A stretch of 64,000 nt of DNA from the NCBI GenBank assembly GCA_944324915.1, contig CALUYD010000004.1:79615-143614 (forward strand), in the 5' to 3' direction. Source of the stretch: Candidatus Gastranaerophilales bacterium. GTDB taxonomy: Bacteria > Cyanobacteriota > Vampirovibrionia > Gastranaerophilales > Gastranaerophilaceae. The notes under the pieces are model-generated. The model was given only the letters and a program-made list of their open reading frames with translations. It searched no databases and was not told where the DNA came from. The translations under genes and the position numbers were made by a program. This document shows positions 63,884 through 64,000 of the stretch, one piece after another; position 1 is the stretch's first letter, and each line of letters starts with the position of its first letter.

Positions 63884-64000
63884 AAACACCTCACTATTAT
63901 GAACTTACTATAACATGAAAACAGATACCATATTTATTTTATATTTACCCCCACTTGACTTCTGTCTCAAAACGAGTGATGAATGTGTTGCACAAAGCAT

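Overview
The window is AT-rich, densely coded bacterial chromosome. Gene content points to an uncultured relative of the Cyanobacteria, most likely Vampirovibrionia/Melainabacteria, order Gastranaerophilales. The supporting signs are an AT-rich genome, a flagellar export cluster, prepilins, a sodium-pumping decarboxylase, a cyanobacterial-style RNase E/G, and several lineage-looking proteins with a short N-terminal F-K-G motif. This placement is inference from gene content, not from a marker-gene search.

Layout. 1-3807: the 3' end of an RNase E/G gene, a small membrane protein, and a degenerate hybrid-cluster-protein homologue. 3832-13000: a leftward four-gene operon of two membrane-associated unknowns and two GH13 glucan enzymes, one very large. 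13206-16146: a P-loop/TPR protein overlapping rsmG. 16129-26325: a leftward DNA-repair and replication block (PD-(D/E)XK nuclease, two-lobed UvrD/AddAB-like helicase, priA, a small secreted protein, polA) followed by an LD-carboxypeptidase. 26528-28229: speD, rimI and a BioY-like permease. 28216-31893: fliR, fliQ, fliP, fliO and a double-SpoA switch protein. 32013-37768: an unknown, a cell-wall amidase, a radical SAM protein, two small unknowns and gyrB.

37934-40961 is the accessory region. A protein with a phage-head-type N-terminal motif and a colicin-M-like D-x-Y-D-F-N motif is followed by three related membrane proteins (candidate immunity proteins) and an XRE regulator with a palindromic candidate operator. 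Two of the membrane-protein genes are near-identical except for a sharply bounded variable core. This is the best candidate for an undescribed system in the window.

40974-62432 returns to housekeeping: rsfS, ricT, a SNF2 helicase, a nitroreductase, an orphan kinase-like protein, a lipoate ligase, purB, three prepilins sharing a Ca-loop-like tail, a birA-oadG-oadA-oadB operon, a PurD-like/CMP-sugar-synthetase/yidD trio, two more F-K-G-type unknowns, leuA and a degenerate PIG-L deacetylase homologue.

62518-63530 holds a long-form SRP RNA, a tRNA-Leu(GAG) five bases downstream, and then about 600 bases without a credible gene. That stretch contains a second copy of the tRNA 3' end flanking a palindromic mini-element, an unassigned terminator, GC-rich hairpins and short repeats. 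A small secreted protein closes the window. Three genes (Hcp-like, PIG-L-like, kinase-like) keep a fold but have lost key catalytic residues, so the window is notable for likely pseudo-enzymes.
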